Below, in pieces: positions 5,555 through 5,892 of a stretch of DNA of 5,892 nucleotides. The translations under genes were made by a program, and so were the position numbers. Location: the NCBI GenBank assembly GCA_003283685.1, contig QBWD01000035.1:1-5892 (forward strand), in the 5' to 3' direction. The notes beneath the pieces are model-generated. The model saw only the letters and a list, made by a program, of their open reading frames with translations, searched no databases and was not told the DNA's origin. Numbering within the stretch: position 1 is the stretch's first letter; the number at the start of each line of letters is the position of its first letter. The stretch comes from Prochlorococcus sp. AG-315-D17 (GTDB lineage: Bacteria; Cyanobacteriota; Cyanobacteriia; PCC-6307; Cyanobiaceae).

Positions 5555-5633
5555 GATGCTGATAATTGAGCAGGTTAGCAATAAACATTCTTCAGATCAC
5601 TTGGTATCACTAGATTAAGGTCTATAGAAATAA

Positions 5634-5744
5634 ATCACATTCACATCACACTTGCCCTACATTTTAATCACACTCAAAAAGTAAATCAATAGAAAGTAGA
5701 TGTCTACTAGTTTTCATTGATTCGTATAAAGCAAGTCATCACAC
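5634..5744 (+). repeat. TCACAC-rich cluster upstream of the right-hand gene
   Basis: ATCACAT (5634-5640), ATCACAC (5645-5651), ATCACAC (5667-5673) and ATCACAC (5738-5744) follow core copy C, as the cluster at 398-440 follows core copy A. The last copy continues TCTCC, close to the TCC that follows the copy at 434-440. The cluster ends about 75 bases before the next start codon. Confidence 0.5.
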
Positions 5745-5765
5745 TCTCCTTACACTTCTTATACG
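5723..5765. repeat. Spaced inverted repeat CGTATAA ... TTATACG
   Basis: CGTATAA (5723-5729) and TTATACG (5759-5765) are exact inverted copies separated by 29 bases that contain ATCACAC. TTATACG also occurs at 312-318, right at the end of core copy A. A binding site for a dimer or a weak cruciform is possible; seven AT-rich bases can also match by chance. Confidence 0.3.
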
Positions 5766-5808
5766 GGTTGATAATAAAGTAATTTAAAATATTGAACGGT
5801 TAAAGAGA

Positions 5809-5814
5809 TATATT
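5809..5814 (+). promoter_or_regulatory. Proposed -10 element of the right-hand gene (leaderless)
   Basis: TATATT is followed by exactly six bases (CGATAA) and the ATG, the same geometry as at the nuclease gene. No convincing -35 is present at 16-18 bases upstream (TTGAAC at 5792 is too close). No Shine-Dalgarno sequence is suitably placed. Confidence 0.35.
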
Positions 5815-5820
5815 CGATAA

Positions 5821-5892
5821 ATGAAAAAGAAAAGCAAAAATGTTAGAGATGATCAATTTATATCTAATCTAGTTTTACTACCTTCTAAGATT
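5821..5892 (+). CDS. 5' end of an unrecognised plus-strand gene (partial)
   Basis: Twenty-four codons are open from ATG 5821 to the window edge. The start reads MKKKSKNVRDDQF, followed by SNLVLLPSKI. A TAA lies immediately before the ATG in the same frame, so this ATG is the first possible start. The lysine-rich start followed by a mixed polar sequence is not signal-peptide-like and suggests a cytoplasmic or DNA-binding protein, but no family is recognisable. It would be the third gene preceded by a core repeat and, like the nuclease gene, by a TCACAC cluster. Confidence 0.5.
   Translation, partial: MKKKSKNVRDDQFISNLVLLPSKI

Overview
This is an AT-rich bacterial accessory region. It has two substantial genes, both on the + strand and both DNA-acting. 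The first is a frameshifted zinc-ribbon/GIY-YIG nuclease-like gene (489-1605). The second is a complete single-chain restriction-modification enzyme of the type IIG / type ISP-like group (2156-5245). Gene fragments run off both ends: a minus-strand gene with a signal-peptide-like start on the left (42 to 1) and a plus-strand gene of unknown function on the right (5821 onward).

The organism is probably a low-GC actinobacterium, of the kind found in fresh or marine plankton. This is an inference of moderate confidence. It rests on my recollection that the zinc-ribbon plus GIY-YIG architecture is common in Actinobacteria. It also rests on promoter -10-like hexamers placed 6-7 bases before the start codons with no Shine-Dalgarno sequence, which fits leaderless mRNAs. 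No ribosomal, tRNA or housekeeping gene is present to settle it, and a leaderless archaeal or other AT-rich host is not excluded.

Layout: partial minus-strand gene and a strong GC-rich hairpin (1-91); long non-coding stretch with core repeat A, a 22-bp-spaced tandem repeat and a TCACAC cluster (92-450); broken nuclease gene (489-1605); non-coding stretch with a second TCACAC cluster, core repeat B and two GGTAT double repeats (1606-2155); restriction-methylase gene (2156-5245); non-coding stretch with a third GGTAT double repeat, core repeat C and a third TCACAC cluster (5246-5820); start of the next gene.

The most unusual part is the non-coding DNA. A 20-bp core (consensus TAKGTNGTRTARTCGGCATT) occurs three times in the same orientation, once ahead of each plus-strand gene, so each of the two full genes lies between two cores. 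Inside these boundaries each gene has its own pair of matching flanking repeats: TCACAC-rich elements around the nuclease gene and GGTAT double repeats around the restriction gene. This resembles a series of exchangeable single-gene cassettes bounded by site-specific recombination sites, although I could not match the sites to integron attC or classical dif. No recombinase gene lies in the window. The restriction enzyme would act alone in defence against foreign DNA. The nuclease-like gene may be a mobile or competing element that is now decaying.
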